This document shows, piece by piece, positions 48,390 through 56,653 of a DNA stretch of 64,000 nucleotides. The stretch's first letter is position 1; every line of letters starts with the position of its first letter. The notes under the pieces are model-generated. The model ran no database searches, had not been told where the DNA came from, and was given only the letters and a program-made list of their open reading frames with translations. The position numbers were made by a program, and so were the translations under genes. Source of the stretch: Oscillospiraceae bacterium (GTDB lineage: Bacteria > Bacillota_A > Clostridia > Oscillospirales > Oscillospiraceae); NCBI GenBank assembly GCA_017470325.1, contig JAFUES010000041.1, positions 1 through 64,000 of the forward strand. Direction: 5' to 3'.

Positions 48390-49406
48390 ATGGATAACAC
48401 CACAACAACAAAAAAAGTCATGCTCTCCGGCATCCAGCCCTCCGGCGAACTGCATCTGGGCAATTATCTGGGCGCGGTGAAGAACTGGTCCGAGCTTGCG
48501 GAGGAATTTGACTGTTATTATTTCATGGCGGATCTGCACAGCATCACTGTGCGGCAGAATCCCGCGGATCTACGGCGGCGCTCCGTGTCCCAGCTGGCCC
48601 AGTACATCGCCTGTGGCCTGGACCCGGAGAAGAACACCCTGTTTATCCAGAGCCACGTGCATGAGCACGCGGAGCTGGGTTGGATCCTCAACTGCTACAC
48701 CATGTTCGGCGAGCTCAGCCGCATGACCCAGTTCAAGGACAAGAGCAGCAAGAATGCCGAGAACATCAACGGCGGCCTCTTCACTTACCCCGCTTTGATG
48801 GCGGCGGACATCCTGCTGTACCAGGCGGACTATGTCCCGGTGGGGGAGGATCAGAAGCAGCACTGCGAGCTGACCCGTGATGTGGCCATCCGCTTCAACA
48901 ATCTGTATGGTGAGACCTTCAAGGTCCCCGAGCCTTATATCCCCAAGGTGGGCGCCCGCATTATGAGCCTGGGCACCCCCACCTCCAAGATGTCCAAGTC
49001 CGATCCTCAGGGCTGCGTGTTCATCATGGACAAGCCCGAGGATATCGCCCGCAAGTTCAAGCGGGCAGTCACCGACTCCGACACGGAAAACTGCGTGCGC
49101 TACGATCCGGAGAACAAGCCGGGCGTGGCAAACCTGATGAGCATCTATTCCTCCGTCACCGGCAAGAGCTTCGAGGAGATCGAGCGTGAGTTTGCCGGTC
49201 AGGGCTACGGCGCCTTCAAGCCCGCTGTGGGCGACGCTGTGATCGAGACCCTGCGCCCCATCCGGGAGGAGAGCGAGCGGATGCTGGCGGACAAGGCCTA
49301 TCTGCAGCAGATCTACACCGACGGCGCCAAGCGCGCCACCGCTGTGGCGCGGCGTACCCTGCGCAAGGTCTACAAGCGCGTTGGCTTCGTGGAAAAGCCC
49401 TTCTGA
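48390..49406 (+). CDS. trpS: Tryptophan--tRNA ligase
   Basis: 338 residues from ATG 48390 with GAGG 9 bases upstream. Signatures: SGIQPSGELHLGNYLGA (HIGH-type) near the N-terminus, GEDQKQHCELTRD and KMSKSDP near residue 207. It charges tRNA-Trp (gene at 929). No T-box leader is seen; instead the hairpin-array element ends 23 bases before the start and its right end supplies TATAAT (48363-ff). TagO follows 42 bases later. Confidence 0.96.
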   Translation: MDNTTTTKKVMLSGIQPSGELHLGNYLGAVKNWSELAEEFDCYYFMADLHSITVRQNPADLRRRSVSQLAQYIACGLDPEKNTLFIQSHVHEHAELGWILNCYTMFGELSRMTQFKDKSSKNAENINGGLFTYPALMAADILLYQADYVPVGEDQKQHCELTRDVAIRFNNLYGETFKVPEPYIPKVGARIMSLGTPTSKMSKSDPQGCVFIMDKPEDIARKFKRAVTDSDTENCVRYDPENKPGVANLMSIYSSVTGKSFEEIEREFAGQGYGAFKPAVGDAVIETLRPIREESERMLADKAYLQQIYTDGAKRATAVARRTLRKVYKRVGFVEKPF

Positions 49407-49448
49407 TTTGTATCTGTTAGAGAAACAACTTGTGGGAGAGAAGTTCTG

Positions 49449-50537
49449 ATGCTTCCGAAACTTAGCTTATGGGCAGAGCTCCTGCTGGCGGCTGCTGTGG
49501 CCTTCGCCATCAGCTATTTTACCACGCCGCCGGTGAAGGCCTTTGCCGAAAAGGTCGGCGCCATCGACGTGCCCAGAGACGCCCGGCGGGTGCACACGCA
49601 CCCGATCCCCCGTATGGGCGGGCTTGCCATTTTCCTGGGCTTTGTGGTGTCGCTGCTGCTGTTTGTGAATATGACTACCCAGGTCACCGGCATTTTGCTG
49701 GGTGCGGTGATCATCGCCGCCATGGGTGCCATCGATGATATCGTGTCCCTGAATCCCTGGGTCAAGCTGGCCGGACAGATCGTTGCCGCTGTGGTGGCTA
49801 TCCGCTGCGGCCTGGTGTTCCAGGTGATCACCAACCCCCTGTCCAGCAACGGCATCATCGAGATCGGCTGGCTGTCCATCCCGCTGACGATCCTGTGGAT
49901 CGTGGGCTGCACCAACGCGGTGAACCTGGTGGACGGCCTGGACGGTCTGGCCGTGGGCGTGTCCGCTATCAGTGCGCTGACTATGCTGTTCGTGGCCCTG
50001 TTCGTGTCCGAGCCTGCGGTCTCTGTGATCCTGGCGGCGCTGACAGGTGCCTGCATCGGCTTTATGCCGTACAATCTGAACCCGGCCAAGATCTTCATGG
50101 GCGATGTGGGCTCCCAGTTTTTGGGTTATGTGCTGTCCACGGTGTCGATCATGGGTCTGTTCAAATTCCACGCGATCATTACCTTCCTGGTGCCGCTGCT
50201 GGCCCTGGCCGTTCCGCTGGCGGATACGGTCTTTGCCTTCATCCGGCGGATCGCCCACGGGCAGAGCCCGTTCCACGCGGACCGGGGACATTTCCATCAC
50301 CGTCTGCTGGACATGGGTATGAACCAGAAGCAGGTGGTCGCATTGCTCTATGGCGTCTCCGCCGTCCTGGGTCTGATCGCCGTGCTGCTGGCCGGGAACA
50401 TGGCCTGGGTGCGCATCACCTGCCTGGTGGCCGCCTTCGCCATTTCCATAACCGTGTGGCTCTTTGTATTCCGGGGCAACACCCGGCTGCATCCGGGCCA
50501 TCCGGAGGCGGGAACAGAGGACTGTCCGGACAAGTAA
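49449..50537 (+). CDS. tagO: Undecaprenyl-phosphate N-acetylglucosaminyl-1-phosphate transferase (TagO/WecA type)
   Basis: 362 residues, ~11 membrane helices. Family motifs: DVPRDARRVHTHPIPRMGGL, GAIDDIVSLNPWVKL (DDxx catalytic), NAVNLVDGLDGLA, KIFMGDVGSQFLGY and HADRGHFHHRLLDMG. The enzyme attaches GlcNAc-1-P (or a similar sugar phosphate) to undecaprenyl phosphate and so starts wall teichoic acid or other surface glycan synthesis. Which polymer is made cannot be read here. Confidence 0.92.
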   Translation: MLPKLSLWAELLLAAAVAFAISYFTTPPVKAFAEKVGAIDVPRDARRVHTHPIPRMGGLAIFLGFVVSLLLFVNMTTQVTGILLGAVIIAAMGAIDDIVSLNPWVKLAGQIVAAVVAIRCGLVFQVITNPLSSNGIIEIGWLSIPLTILWIVGCTNAVNLVDGLDGLAVGVSAISALTMLFVALFVSEPAVSVILAALTGACIGFMPYNLNPAKIFMGDVGSQFLGYVLSTVSIMGLFKFHAIITFLVPLLALAVPLADTVFAFIRRIAHGQSPFHADRGHFHHRLLDMGMNQKQVVALLYGVSAVLGLIAVLLAGNMAWVRITCLVAAFAISITVWLFVFRGNTRLHPGHPEAGTEDCPDK

Positions 50538-50550
50538 ATCAAAGGAAAGC

Positions 50551-50582
50551 GGCGCGGTGTTTCACAGAAGAAACATCGCGCC
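50551..50582. terminator. Hairpin between tagO and the convergent small gene
   Basis: GGCGCGGTGTTTC pairs with GAAACATCGCGCC (one mismatch) around ACAGAA. It overlaps the end of the minus-strand gene; no strong T-run on the plus side. Confidence 0.4.
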
Positions 50583-50840
50583 GATGATCATCAGCAGTTC
50601 ACTGTCACCGCTCTCCCGGTACAGGAGATAGAGGATCAAAAGCAGCAGCAGATCCTCCGTCTCCAACTCCGCGCCGGGCAGGCGCAGCCCGCCGGACGGA
50701 CGGGGAGCGGGACGTCGCTGCGCCGCGCTGCCGGGTTGCAGACGGTGTACAGGGCCCTGCGGCTCCGGCGGGGGAGCGGGATGAGGCGCATCCTCCACCC
50801 ATACCACCTTCCCGCTGTTGCCCTGATAACGCTTATACAT
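50562..50840 (-). CDS. Small conserved protein with C-terminal membrane helix
   Basis: 92 residues: a basic, Pro-rich N-terminus (KRYQGNSGKVVWVEDAPH) and a very conserved-looking C-terminus (ETEDLLLLLILYLLYRESGD, then a final hydrophobic SELLMIIGAMFLL). It overlaps the gene before it by 8 bases. I know this type of tail from small ORFs of spore-forming Oscillospirales, role unknown. Confidence 0.7.
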   Translation of the reverse strand: MYKRYQGNSGKVVWVEDAPHPAPPPEPQGPVHRLQPGSAAQRRPAPRPSGGLRLPGAELETEDLLLLLILYLLYRESGDSELLMIIGAMFLL

Positions 50841-51216
50841 CCTGCTCGCCTCCCAGTTCTCCCATGGCCAGCTGCGCCAGCTTTGCCATATGGGCCAGGC
50901 GCATGGCCCGGTCCATTTTGCTGCGCCGCTTTTCGGACAGATAGGGCTTCATGGCTTCCAGCAGCGCCTGTTCCCGGCCCTTATCCGCCTGGGCGCTGTG
51001 GAGCAGACGCCCCAGACGGCCCAGCAGGGCGGAGTCGGCGCTGCTGCCGCCCAGGAGACTCTCGGCCAGCCGGGACAGATCCGGTGTGTTGCCGGCCGCA
51101 TCCGCTTCCGCTGCGGCACTGCCGCCGTTCATCAGGGAGTTTGCAAGGTCCTGGATCCGACTCATCTGCTCCGGATCCGAGAGGATGCTGTTGATTTGGT
51201 CCTCCCATTCGCTCAT
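50833..51216 (-). CDS. Conserved hypothetical protein, helical
   Basis: 127 residues, soluble, helical. MSEWEDQINSILSDPEQMSR at the start and EAMKPYLSEKRRSKMDRAMR near the end; the middle is Ala/Gly/Ser-rich. The gene lies between two other small unknown genes with an 8-base overlap downstream and 27-base gap upstream, which makes a three-gene unit. No enzyme motif. Confidence 0.72.
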   Translation of the reverse strand: MSEWEDQINSILSDPEQMSRIQDLANSLMNGGSAAAEADAAGNTPDLSRLAESLLGGSSADSALLGRLGRLLHSAQADKGREQALLEAMKPYLSEKRRSKMDRAMRLAHMAKLAQLAMGELGGEQDV

Positions 51217-51243
51217 GCGCTCACCTCCCGGGCTGCGTGTCCT

Positions 51244-51483
51244 TTATTTCTGCATCAGCTCTTGAATGCGCCCGGCCAGCCGCTGCCCCTCCCGGGTGCT
51301 GAGCACCTGACCGAGCATGCGCTTGAGCGCCTCGCTGTCGCCGCTTTTGGCGGCCTGCTCCACGGCCTTGCCGTCCAGCATTTGGCTGAGCTTCTGCCCG
51401 TCCTCGGATTCCGCCAGGCTGCGCAGATCGGCGGCCTTGCCGCTTTGCTGCAGCTGACGGCTTATGTTTTCCAGATCCTGCAT
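51244..51483 (-). CDS. Conserved hypothetical protein (79 aa)
   Basis: Soluble, all-helical (MQDLENISRQLQQSGKAADL, then LKRMLGQVLSTREGQRLAGR). It resembles the gene product at 50833 in composition. It is the first gene of the three-gene minus-strand unit; ATG behind AAAGGAGCGGCAGT. Unknown. Confidence 0.7.
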   Translation of the reverse strand: MQDLENISRQLQQSGKAADLRSLAESEDGQKLSQMLDGKAVEQAAKSGDSEALKRMLGQVLSTREGQRLAGRIQELMQK

Positions 51484-51569
51484 ACTGCCGCTCCTTTACT
51501 CTGAAATGATCGTTTCACTTCATTCTATTCAGCGGCCGAGAAAATGATTTCGAAATCGTGAGGTTTTCC

Positions 51570-52040
51570 ATGAACGTTGCCGTTTTTTCCGACACCCACA
51601 CCAATACCGGCCGGATGGTCAAGGCTGTCCGGCAGTATAAGCCGGACGTGATCATCCACCTGGGGGATCATGACCGGGACGCGGAGATCCTGCGCTGGAA
51701 GTTTCCGGGGATCCCCCTGTACCGGGTCTGCGGCAACTGCGACGCGGCGCCCATTGCGCCCGACCGGGATGTGGTACAGCTGGGGCCGGTGAAGGCCTTT
51801 ATTACCCACGGGCACCTGTACAATGTGCGCTACGGCCGGCTGGACTCCCTGGTCTACGCCGCCCAGGAGGCGGGGGCCCAATTGGCCCTGTTTGGCCACA
51901 CTCATCAGGCCGCATATGAGGAGATGGGCGGCGTGAAGATCGTCAACCCCGGCACCGCCGGCGTGGGCTATAAGCTGACCTGGGCCTGGATCCAGATCTT
52001 CGACAACGGCGGCATTGCCTGCGAGATCCGGGACCTGTGA
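51570..52040 (+). CDS. Metallophosphoesterase, YfcE/MJ0936 type
   Basis: 156 residues; ATG 51570 is 6 bases after GAGG, GTG 51558 is an alternative. Metal-site motifs: FSDTHTN, HLGDHDRD, VCGNCD, THGHLYNV and FGHTHQA, in the order of the calcineurin-like phosphoesterases. YfcE-type enzymes hydrolyse phosphodiesters with Mn2+ in vitro; natural substrates are unknown. In many Clostridia it follows rph/rdgB, but not here. Confidence 0.9.
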   Translation: MNVAVFSDTHTNTGRMVKAVRQYKPDVIIHLGDHDRDAEILRWKFPGIPLYRVCGNCDAAPIAPDRDVVQLGPVKAFITHGHLYNVRYGRLDSLVYAAQEAGAQLALFGHTHQAAYEEMGGVKIVNPGTAGVGYKLTWAWIQIFDNGGIACEIRDL

Positions 52041-52046
52041 GCAAAT

Positions 52047-52088
52047 AGAAGCAGCGGCAAAACGGTTTTCCGTTTTGCCGCTGCTTCT
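52047..52088. terminator. Bidirectional terminator
   Basis: AGAAGCAGCGGCAAAACGG and its exact reverse complement flank TTTT. Convergent genes end at 52040 (plus) and 52088 (minus). Confidence 0.85.
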
Positions 52089-52717
52089 TATCCAAGTGTC
52101 CTCTTGGCCGCAAAGCGCCTGGGGACTTTGGAGACATATACGTTGTCAGCGATATAAAACCGCCACAGGCGGTCCTTGTACTGTGTGGCGTAGTCGATGT
52201 TCACCCGAGGCGACACGGCGATACGCGTGGCCGGGATGCTTTCCCCCTCGGCGATGTACAGCTCACCGCCGCACAGGTCCAGCCCGTACTGGGCCTTCGT
52301 GATGCCCAGCGCCTGGCACAGCTTGCCCGGCCCGCTGCACAGCTGGCGCGGATCCCCGGTCTTCCGCCGCTTTTCCATCAGCTCCAAACCCAACACCGGC
52401 TCCAGCGCCCGCACCAGCACCACCTCCGGCTTACCCGGCGCGGCGGTGATGGCGTTGAAGCACCAGTGCATGCCGTAGATGCCGAAGACGTAGGCGTAGC
52501 CGCCTTCTCCGTACTGGATGGCCGTGCGCTCTGTGCGGCGGCCGCCGTAGGAGTGGGCGCCGTCATCCTCAGGACCCACATAGGCCTCCACCTCCACGAT
52601 CCGCCCGGCGGTCAGGCCCTCGGTCGTCTCATGGCACAGCAGCTTGCCCAGCAGCTCCGGCGCCGCCTGCAGGGCGCTGCGCAGATAAAAGGCACGGGGC
52701 AGGGGACTTGCGGTCAC
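52088..52717 (-). CDS. DNA-3-methyladenine glycosylase (AAG/MPG type)
   Basis: 209 residues from a GTG that overlaps the DtxR stop. AAG blocks: APELLGKLLCHETTEG, GRIVEVEAYVGPEDDGAHSY (catalytic Glu and the intercalating Tyr region), YVFGIYGMHWCFNAIT, VLVRALEPVLG and GPGKLCQALGI. The enzyme excises alkylated purines in base-excision repair. Coupling to a metal-dependent regulator is noteworthy but unexplained. Confidence 0.92.
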   Translation of the reverse strand: MTASPLPRAFYLRSALQAAPELLGKLLCHETTEGLTAGRIVEVEAYVGPEDDGAHSYGGRRTERTAIQYGEGGYAYVFGIYGMHWCFNAITAAPGKPEVVLVRALEPVLGLELMEKRRKTGDPRQLCSGPGKLCQALGITKAQYGLDLCGGELYIAEGESIPATRIAVSPRVNIDYATQYKDRLWRFYIADNVYVSKVPRRFAAKRTLG

Positions 52718-53082
52718 AGCAGCTTCTTGGCCGATTCGCGGATGGCGTCGAAGGATTCTATACTCAGATCGTGCTCCAGCTTGCAGGCGTCCTCCCGGGC
52801 GGTGGCCTCGTTCACACCCAGCTTGACCAGGATCTCGGTCAGCAGCTTGTGCCGCTCATACATGCGGCTGGCGATCTCCATGCCGGTATCGGACAGGGTG
52901 ATCAGGCCGTCAGGTCCCATGCTGATATAGCCGTTTTCCCGCAGCCGTTTGGTGGCGTAGCTGACGCTGGGCTTGGTGACGCCCAGCTGCTCGGCGATAT
53001 CGATGGAGCGGATATAGCCGTGCTTCTCCTTGAGCATCAGCATGGCCTCCAGATAATCCTCCGCGGATTTTTGGATCTTCAT
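52714..53082 (-). CDS. DtxR/MntR family metal-dependent regulator
   Basis: 122 residues; ATG 53082 is 9 bases after AAGGAAGG, the ATG at 53091 is too close. Winged helix (SIDIAEQLGVTKPSVSYATK) and dimer/metal domain (LSDTGMEIASRMYERHKLLT, DACKLEHDLS) with MntR-type ligands (E, H, E, H) visible. Without an SH3 domain it is MntR-like and probably responds to Mn2+ or Fe2+. Its target is not evident; it shares an operon with the glycosylase. Confidence 0.9.
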   Translation of the reverse strand: MKIQKSAEDYLEAMLMLKEKHGYIRSIDIAEQLGVTKPSVSYATKRLRENGYISMGPDGLITLSDTGMEIASRMYERHKLLTEILVKLGVNEATAREDACKLEHDLSIESFDAIRESAKKLL

Positions 53083-53148
53083 AGTCGTCATCCTTCCTTT
53101 TGGACTCTGTCATTTAAAGTATCATTTTTTCCTATGAAAGGCAAGCCC

Positions 53149-53664
53149 TTATGCGCGTTGCTCCACCGTAAAAACGATCACCGTGCCGCCCAATAAGTGC
53201 TCCGCGGCGAAGTGCTCCATGGACATCTGGCAGTCCTCCATGCCGTCGGTCACGTTGAAGAAGCGGAACAGGCCGTCCTCCGTGCGGACATAGCTGATGA
53301 AATGAGGCTCCCGCCCTTCCCGGTAACGGAAGATCCCGGCGGCACTGCCGGCAGCGGCGGCGACGGCTTCCTCCCGCCCAGCGGTCTCCCGGACCTGGGG
53401 CACATAGCGGCTCAGATAGGCGCGCATCACGGTCATCAGCGTGGGACCGGGGATGCGCAGCCGGTGCATTTCGTCCAGCTCCCGGCGGACCTGCGCCCAG
53501 TCCGGCGCCTGGCCCAGAGCATGGCGCAGGTTATAGGCCGCGATCCAGCCGCAGCCGTTGATGCTGGCCGGCATGGTCCGGTAACGGACACCGGAAAAAC
53601 AGTCCTGGTCCCGGATGTAACCATCTGCGGTGAAGCCGTCCTCCAGGGGTTTCGGCGCGCCCAT
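53149..53664 (-). CDS. Hypothetical protein with possible C39-like cysteine peptidase fold
   Basis: 171 residues from ATG 53664 behind AGCGAGG; ATG 53691 (9 codons earlier) is an alternative. ASINGCGWIAAYNLRHAL has the Cys of a papain-like or C39 peptidase first helix; EPHFISYVR could give the His and FNVTDGMED the Asn/Asp of a triad. The match is by shape of the motifs, not by clear family identity. A divergent consensus promoter for the radical SAM gene lies just upstream. Confidence 0.65.
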   Translation of the reverse strand: MGAPKPLEDGFTADGYIRDQDCFSGVRYRTMPASINGCGWIAAYNLRHALGQAPDWAQVRRELDEMHRLRIPGPTLMTVMRAYLSRYVPQVRETAGREEAVAAAAGSAAGIFRYREGREPHFISYVRTEDGLFRFFNVTDGMEDCQMSMEHFAAEHLLGGTVIVFTVEQRA

Positions 53665-53719
53665 ATCCCTCGCCTCGCTTTCTCTGTCCATCTTAACACA
53701 GCGAGAGCGCTTTTTCAAG

Positions 53720-53748
53720 TTGACAGCCAGCGATGGCTCCGCTATAAT
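53720..53748 (+). promoter_or_regulatory. Consensus sigma-A promoter of the radical SAM gene
   Basis: TTGACA (53720-53725), 17-base spacer, TATAAT (53743-53748), 57 bases before ATG 53806. Both boxes are perfect. Confidence 0.88.
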
Positions 53749-53805
53749 GAGAGCATATTAACAGAACACAATTAGATTTTACAATATATATCCGGAGGAT
53801 GCAAG

Positions 53806-54906
53806 ATGGAATTTGTAAAAGAATTTGATTTGGAGGAATATCTGACCCGGGGCGCGGAGGACGTGGTGAAGGATCTGCTGAAGACGTCCGTGTTTCACCC
53901 GGCGGAGAGTCTGTTTATGGCCAAGTACGCGCTGGCCAGCAAGAAAGCCGCCCAGCGCCGGCATACATATGAGCAGCAGGGGGAGCATATCCCCACCTAT
54001 CTGATCGCCAGCATCACCAGCGTGTGCAACCTGCACTGCGCCGGCTGCTATGCCCGGTCCCTGGAGACCTGCGAGGACGGGGAGCCGGTGCAGCAGCTGA
54101 GCGCTGAGGACTGGGGAAAGATCTTTGCCGAGGCCCGGGATCTGGGCATCAGCTTCATCCTCCTGGCCGGGGGCGAGCCCATGGTGCGCCGGGACGTGAT
54201 CGAGACGGCCGCCGGCTACCCGGAGATCCTGTTTCCCATCTTTACCAACGGCACCCTGATCAACGACAGCTATTTTCAGCTGCTGGACGAGCACCGGAAT
54301 CTGGTCCCCGTGTTCAGCATCGAGGGCGGGCAGCGTAAGACCGACGACCGCCGGGGCGGCGGGGTCTATGACCGGGTGAAGAAGGCCATGGAGCTCATGC
54401 GGGAAAACCGCATCGCTTTCGGCGCATCCATCACTGTAACCTCGGAGAACCTGCAGGAGGTCACCTCGCCCGCTTTCGTGCAGGACCTGCAGGACAGGGG
54501 CTGCAAGGGCATCATCTATGTAGAGTTCGTTCCCACGGCCCACGATCTGAAGAGCCTGGCCCTGGACGATGCCCAACGTGCCCGGTTGGCTGAGGCCATC
54601 ACGGCCCTGCGCGCCCGGGAGGAGGCTATGCTGCTGATCTCCTTCCCCGGGGACGAAAAGAGCTCCGGCGGCTGCCTGGCGGCGGGCCGCGGCTTTTTCC
54701 ACATCAACTCCCACGGCGGGGCCGAGCCCTGTCCCTTCTCCCCCTATTCGGACCTGAATGTGAGCAAGACCTCCCTGCGCCAGGCCCTGCGCTCCCCGCT
54801 GTTTATGGCCCTGCGCTCCGGTGAACTGCTGCTTGACGAACACGAGGGCGGTTGTGTATTATATGAAAAAAGAGCGCAGGTGGAGGAGATCCTCCAGCGC
54901 CTGTAA
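53806..54906 (+). CDS. Radical SAM protein with SPASM-like C-terminus
   Basis: 366 residues; ATG behind GGAGG. The 4Fe-4S site is SVCNLHCAGCY (Cys74, Cys78, Cys81). LLAGGEPM is the SAM-binding GGE motif. The C-terminus has GGCLAAGRGFFHINSHGG and EPCPFSPYSD with Cys residues that could bind an auxiliary cluster, as in SPASM enzymes. Such proteins modify peptides or cofactors. No peptide substrate gene is seen nearby. A cation-efflux gene follows directly. Confidence 0.9.
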   Translation: MEFVKEFDLEEYLTRGAEDVVKDLLKTSVFHPAESLFMAKYALASKKAAQRRHTYEQQGEHIPTYLIASITSVCNLHCAGCYARSLETCEDGEPVQQLSAEDWGKIFAEARDLGISFILLAGGEPMVRRDVIETAAGYPEILFPIFTNGTLINDSYFQLLDEHRNLVPVFSIEGGQRKTDDRRGGGVYDRVKKAMELMRENRIAFGASITVTSENLQEVTSPAFVQDLQDRGCKGIIYVEFVPTAHDLKSLALDDAQRARLAEAITALRAREEAMLLISFPGDEKSSGGCLAAGRGFFHINSHGGAEPCPFSPYSDLNVSKTSLRQALRSPLFMALRSGELLLDEHEGGCVLYEKRAQVEEILQRL

Positions 54907-54975
54907 GGGGGAGTTCCTACGGACAGAAGCAAGAAGATCATTCGGACCAGCATCATCGGCATTGCGGTCAATCTG

Positions 54976-56013
54976 GTGCTGGTGGCCTTTAAGGCGACCA
55001 TCGGCCTGATCACCAATTCCATTGCGATCTTGCTGGACGCGGTCAACAATTTCAGCGACGCGCTGTCCTCCATCATCACCATCATCGGCACGAAGCTTGC
55101 CAACCGCAGGCCGGACAAAAAGCATCCCTACGGCTACGGCCGCATCGAATACCTCACCGGCATGCTCATCGCGGTGATCGTGCTGTTTGCGGGTCTCACC
55201 TCCCTGAAGGAGTCGGTGGAGAAGATCATCCACCCGGAGGAGGCCAGCTATACCGTGATCTCCCTGGTCATCGTGGCTGTAGCCGTGGCGGTGAAGTTCT
55301 TCACCGGCCGCTATGTGAAGGGCGTGGGCCAGCAGATCAATTCCCAGGCCCTGGTGGCTTCCGGCTCCGACGCCTTCTTTGACGCCATCCTGTCCTCCAC
55401 CACCCTGGTGGCCGCGGTGCTGAGCCTGACGCTCCACTGGAAGCTGGAGGGTATTTTCGGCGCGGCGATCTCTGTGTTCATCATCAAGGCCGGCATCGAG
55501 ATGCTGCTGGAGACCCTCAACAGCATCACCGGCACCCGGGCCGACCCGGAACTGACGGAGGCCCTGAAGGAGAAGGTGGCCGCTTATCCCCAGGTGCGGG
55601 GCGTCTATGACATCACCCTGCACAACTATGGCCCCACCCGCACCATCGGCTCGGTCCATGTGGAGCTGCCGGATGAGCTGCCCGCACGGGAGATCCACCG
55701 GCTGACCCGCTGCATCGCCGCCGATGTGTATCAGGCCCTGGGCATCATCCTCACGGTGGGCATCTACGCCGCCAACGACTCCGACGCGGAGGGGGCGAAG
55801 ATCCGCGGCGACCTGGAGGAGATCATCAAGCAGTACCCTGATATCCTGCAGATGCACGGCTTTTATGTGGACGAAAAGCGGGTCATGTTCGACCTGATCA
55901 TCGACTTTGCGGCCGACGCCCAGCCCATCGTCGCCCAGGTCCATGAACAGCTGTCCCAACGCTATCCGGAGTACCGCTTCGATATCGTGCTGGACTCGGA
56001 TTTCAGCGACTGA
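54976..56013 (+). CDS. Cation diffusion facilitator transporter; proper start codon missing
   Basis: 345 residues from GTG 54976, the first usual start. Family helices with NSIAILLDAVNNFSDALSS (metal-site Asp pair) and KKHPYGYGRIEYLTGM (HxxxD/E-type), then a cytoplasmic domain. Coding clearly extends upstream: from 54919 the frame reads TDRSKKIIRTSIIGIAVNLV, the N-terminus and first helix expected for this family, behind GGGGGAG. But no ATG, GTG or TTG stands there; the codon at the expected place is CCT or ACG. The export of Mn, Fe or Zn is the usual role. Confidence 0.82.
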   Translation: MLVAFKATIGLITNSIAILLDAVNNFSDALSSIITIIGTKLANRRPDKKHPYGYGRIEYLTGMLIAVIVLFAGLTSLKESVEKIIHPEEASYTVISLVIVAVAVAVKFFTGRYVKGVGQQINSQALVASGSDAFFDAILSSTTLVAAVLSLTLHWKLEGIFGAAISVFIIKAGIEMLLETLNSITGTRADPELTEALKEKVAAYPQVRGVYDITLHNYGPTRTIGSVHVELPDELPAREIHRLTRCIAADVYQALGIILTVGIYAANDSDAEGAKIRGDLEEIIKQYPDILQMHGFYVDEKRVMFDLIIDFAADAQPIVAQVHEQLSQRYPEYRFDIVLDSDFSD

Positions 56014-56024
56014 GCAGAATAAGC

Positions 56025-56061
56025 AACGCCCGCACACCTTCATGGTGCGCGGGCGTTTTTG
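56025..56061 (+). terminator. Terminator after the cation-efflux gene
   Basis: AACGCCCGC and GCGGGCGTT enclose a second short stem (CACC/GGTG) and end in TTTTTG. Confidence 0.82.
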
Positions 56062-56074
56062 ATATGCATTGTGT

Positions 56075-56653
56075 TTACCAAGGGACACCGATGGCCGTCT
56101 TGGCGGCGTCCAGCCAGGCCGCCTCGTTGTTGTTGGTCCTGGCGGCGTAGCCGCCCAGCCAGCTCTCTCCCTCCCGGTAGAGAAACTCGGCGTAGCCGTA
56201 GTGCTCCGGCTCCGGACCGTTTTTACCCACGGCCCAATAGTGGGTAGTGCCTTCCTCGTCGGTGTAGTTGTACAGATAGGCCTGGGTCTCCGACACCTGA
56301 TCGGTGATGTCGATGCGCTCCCCGTTGACGATGAAGAGCATGCGCCCGTTTTCAAAGGTCACCGGTTCCGTCAGATCGTCGGTGTGCAGGACCGTGACAA
56401 TTTCCACACCATGGTCCGTCTGGGTCTGGATGATCTCCGCGTTGCCGCCCCAGCCCAAAAAGGTCCTTCCCGCGGCATAGGCGCCGCCGCCCAGGGCCAG
56501 CAGCAGGACGAGCACCGCCGCCAGCACCAGGACACACCGGGTGCCGTGCAGGTTCAAAGTTCGCTTTTTCGTCATTCGCAATACCTCCGCTTTCATGGCC
56601 GCGGGGGCGTGAATGTCGTCAAAGCAGCATTGATAAAGATCTTGTTCAAACAT
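56075..56653 (-). CDS. Membrane anti-sigma-like protein
   Basis: 192 residues. N-terminus MFEQDLYQCCFDDIHAPAAM is like the cytoplasmic part of small anti-sigma factors; one membrane helix (about 40-60, CVLVLAAVLVLLLALGGGAY); an external domain of ~130 residues. It overlaps the sigma-factor gene by 8 bases, the usual anti-sigma arrangement. Sequence match to a named family is weak, so the role rests on context. Confidence 0.78.
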   Translation of the reverse strand: MFEQDLYQCCFDDIHAPAAMKAEVLRMTKKRTLNLHGTRCVLVLAAVLVLLLALGGGAYAAGRTFLGWGGNAEIIQTQTDHGVEIVTVLHTDDLTEPVTFENGRMLFIVNGERIDITDQVSETQAYLYNYTDEEGTTHYWAVGKNGPEPEHYGYAEFLYREGESWLGGYAARTNNNEAAWLDAAKTAIGVPW

